From NCBI GenBank assembly GCA_022072405.1, contig JAJVHX010000001.1, positions 1 through 64,000 on the forward strand: DNA of 64,000 bases, given 5' to 3'. Each line of letters begins with the position of its first letter. The first letter of the stretch is position 1. Shown piece by piece: positions 62,918-64,000 of the stretch. The stretch is from Phycisphaerae bacterium (GTDB taxonomy: Bacteria > Planctomycetota > Phycisphaerae > UBA1845 > CAIVHJ01). The notes below the pieces were generated by a model. That model was not told the origin of the DNA and searched no databases. It worked only from the letters and a program-made list of their open reading frames with translations. The translations under genes were made by a program, and so were the position numbers.

Positions 62918-63132
62918 TCTGGCGACGTGCGCTGACCCTGGTGGAATTTCATCTGACCAACCAGCACCGGCTCTACGAAAAGACCATGAAAAAGTGGTTT
63001 TACGGCCAGCTCAACAATATCTTCAACATCTGGGGCAGTCTGCGGATGTTCTCACCGGCGGGAAAAACAGTTTCAGTTTGAATGTTGCGGCCGACCCCCG
63101 CGTAGGCTGATATGATCCGGATTCAGGACGGT
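62918..63132 (+). repeat. 215-bp duplication of the 3' end of the YkgJ-type gene (source 61353-61567)
   Basis: Almost identical to 61353-61567; I count three base changes. It includes the last 54 codons, the stop codon and about 50 bases beyond. The junction at TCTGGCGACG reads HVWRRAL here against HIWRRAL in the source, and the transposase family itself has HVWR at this point, so short homology may have guided the join. The chimeric frame stays open to the duplicated stop at 63081. Confidence 0.9.
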
Positions 63133-63309
63133 CGGCAGTGACGCCGGCCACTACCAATTTACTGCTTGCTGGTGCGGGAATCCCACCTCGTAGTCCGCTC
63201 TTTCTCACAACAGCGGCACAACATATTCAACGATCACGATAGATGCGTGTCCGGAAATCCTGCAGTAAGATGGATACCGGTTACGGTTGAATATTCGGGA
63301 GGTGTGCTC

Positions 63310-63519
63310 ATGTGCATGGAACGCTGGATTCGATTAATCGCCGGTACTCTGATCATGCTGAGCTTGGCGCTGGGTTACTGGGTCAGCCCTTACTTTCTGC
63401 TGTTCACTGCTTTTGTGGGGGTCAATCTCTTTCAATCCGCGCTGACTCGCTGGTGCCTGATGGAAGACATCCTCCGCAAAGCGGGGATACCGCCCTGTAC
63501 GCATCAAGCCGCATCTTGA
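63310..63519 (+). CDS. DUF2892 (YgaP-like) inner-membrane protein
   Basis: 69 residues; GGGAGGTG lies six bases before ATG 63310. RWIRLIAGTLIMLSLALGYW, VSPYFLLFTAFVGVNLFQSA and LTRWCLMEDILRKAGI are the two helices and the trailing Cys motif of DUF2892, usually fused to or beside a rhodanese in sulphur metabolism. No rhodanese is here. Confidence 0.88.
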   Translation: MCMERWIRLIAGTLIMLSLALGYWVSPYFLLFTAFVGVNLFQSALTRWCLMEDILRKAGIPPCTHQAAS

Positions 63520-63535
63520 GTGGTTAGTAGATCAG

Positions 63536-64000
63536 TTATGAAGTTTTCGATGAGAGGCGAAGCGCCGCATTGATCAGGCCGACATGGGAATAAGCCTGCG
63601 GGTAATTGCCCAGACCTTGCTGGAGGTTGGGATCAAATTCTTCCGGGAATAAGCCCAGCGGTTGCGCCTGCTGGACATACTGGCTCAACAATTCGTCAGC
63701 CGCCTCATATTCACCGATCAATTGATAGGCCTCAATCAGCCAGGAAGTGCACAGTAAAAACCCGCCTTCCCGGCCGGGTAGGCCATCTTCGTGCAAATAG
63801 CGAAATACGGTACCTCCGGCACGCAGATGCTTTTCAATTTGGCGGACGGTACTGATCCAGCGCGGATCATTCGGGGCGATGATTCCGCTCAGACCCAGAC
63901 ACAGTGTGGCCGCATCCAGCCCCGAATGCTCATAGGTGCCCATGAAAGACTGTCGCTCACTATTCCAACCCTGTTGTAACACATCCTGTGCGATTGCATC
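63536..64000 (-). CDS. Glycoside hydrolase family 15 glucoamylase-like protein (C-terminal part, 5' end outside window)
   Basis: The frame is open to the right edge. The visible 155 residues match the GH15 C-terminal helices: QQGWNSERQSFMGTYEHSGL, APNDPRWISTVRQIEKHLRA, YLHEDGLPGREGGFLLCTSW, LFPEEFDPNLQQGLGNYPQA, SHVGLINAALRLS. The Glu in LFPEEFDP is the likely catalytic base. Family members hydrolyse trehalose or glucans. Confidence 0.88.
   Translation of the reverse strand, partial: DAIAQDVLQQGWNSERQSFMGTYEHSGLDAATLCLGLSGIIAPNDPRWISTVRQIEKHLRAGGTVFRYLHEDGLPGREGGFLLCTSWLIEAYQLIGEYEAADELLSQYVQQAQPLGLFPEEFDPNLQQGLGNYPQAYSHVGLINAALRLSSKTS

Overview
The window looks like a chromosomal piece of a planctomycete, most likely Phycisphaerae or a close uncultured relative (inference from content, not from a marker gene). 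The signs are: zinc ribbons of the CPQCGYDLRG type, dockerin-like and thrombospondin-type calcium motifs in secreted proteins, many lipoproteins with a lipobox, an ECF sigma factor next to a Hanks kinase with a TPR tail, an HU/DUF4469 DNA-binding protein, and several families of GC-rich palindromic intergenic repeats. GC content is roughly mid-50s percent; a few genes are clearly more AT-rich and the restriction-modification locus is clearly more GC-rich.

Layout. 1-2.9 kb: 3' end of a giant secreted repeat protein with a strong terminator. 3-6.9 kb: RNA repair genes rtcB and archease with small membrane or zinc-ribbon genes. 7.2-9.1 kb: hslVU protease. 9.1-13.6 kb: an AT-rich orphan gene between inverted repeats, a secreted alpha/beta hydrolase, an HTH regulator, a tRNA-dihydrouridine synthase and an AT-rich secreted protein. 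13.7-18.1 kb: three lipoproteins, a metzincin-type protease, its paralogue with all three zinc histidines lost, and an FG-GAP protein. 18.7-21.4 kb: zinc ribbon, murA, prmC. 21.5-29.3 kb: three acyl-CoA dehydrogenases, thiolase, 3-hydroxyacyl-CoA dehydrogenase, a hicAB pair and a GIY-YIG protein: fatty-acid or butyrate-type CoA chemistry. 29.5-47.6 kb: mainly housekeeping (tRNA-Asp, mutS2, panD, adk, a PpiC/SurA-like protein, Nif3, corA, a TPR-YggX fusion, a NeuD-like acyltransferase, formiminotransferase-cyclodeaminase). 47.7-52.8 kb: a defence island. 53-60 kb: small Cys-rich genes, HU/DUF4469, ECF sigma and Ser/Thr kinase, CheX and a LuxR-type regulator. 60.2-64 kb: a YkgJ/FliB-type protein, a RiPP-like precursor peptide, a broken IS630-type transposase fused to a duplicated gene tail, a DUF2892 protein and the end of a GH15 glucoamylase-like gene.

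The most interesting region is 47.7-52.8 kb (minus strand). It encodes, in transcription order, an HsdR-N nuclease domain and an N6-adenine methyltransferase that share one reading frame but are separated by a single TAG codon; an HsdS with two target-recognition domains whose conserved N-terminus has no ordinary start codon; and a protein joining a DndB-like DGNHR domain to a TIR/2-deoxyribosyltransferase-like domain. No HsdR helicase is present. I read it as a BcgI-like restriction-modification system with an added DGNHR effector, either decaying or using unusual translation. A single type I-C-like CRISPR repeat sits at its edge. The second notable region is the RiPP-like precursor at 62.2 kb, beside the transposon-mediated rearrangement at 62.6-63.1 kb.
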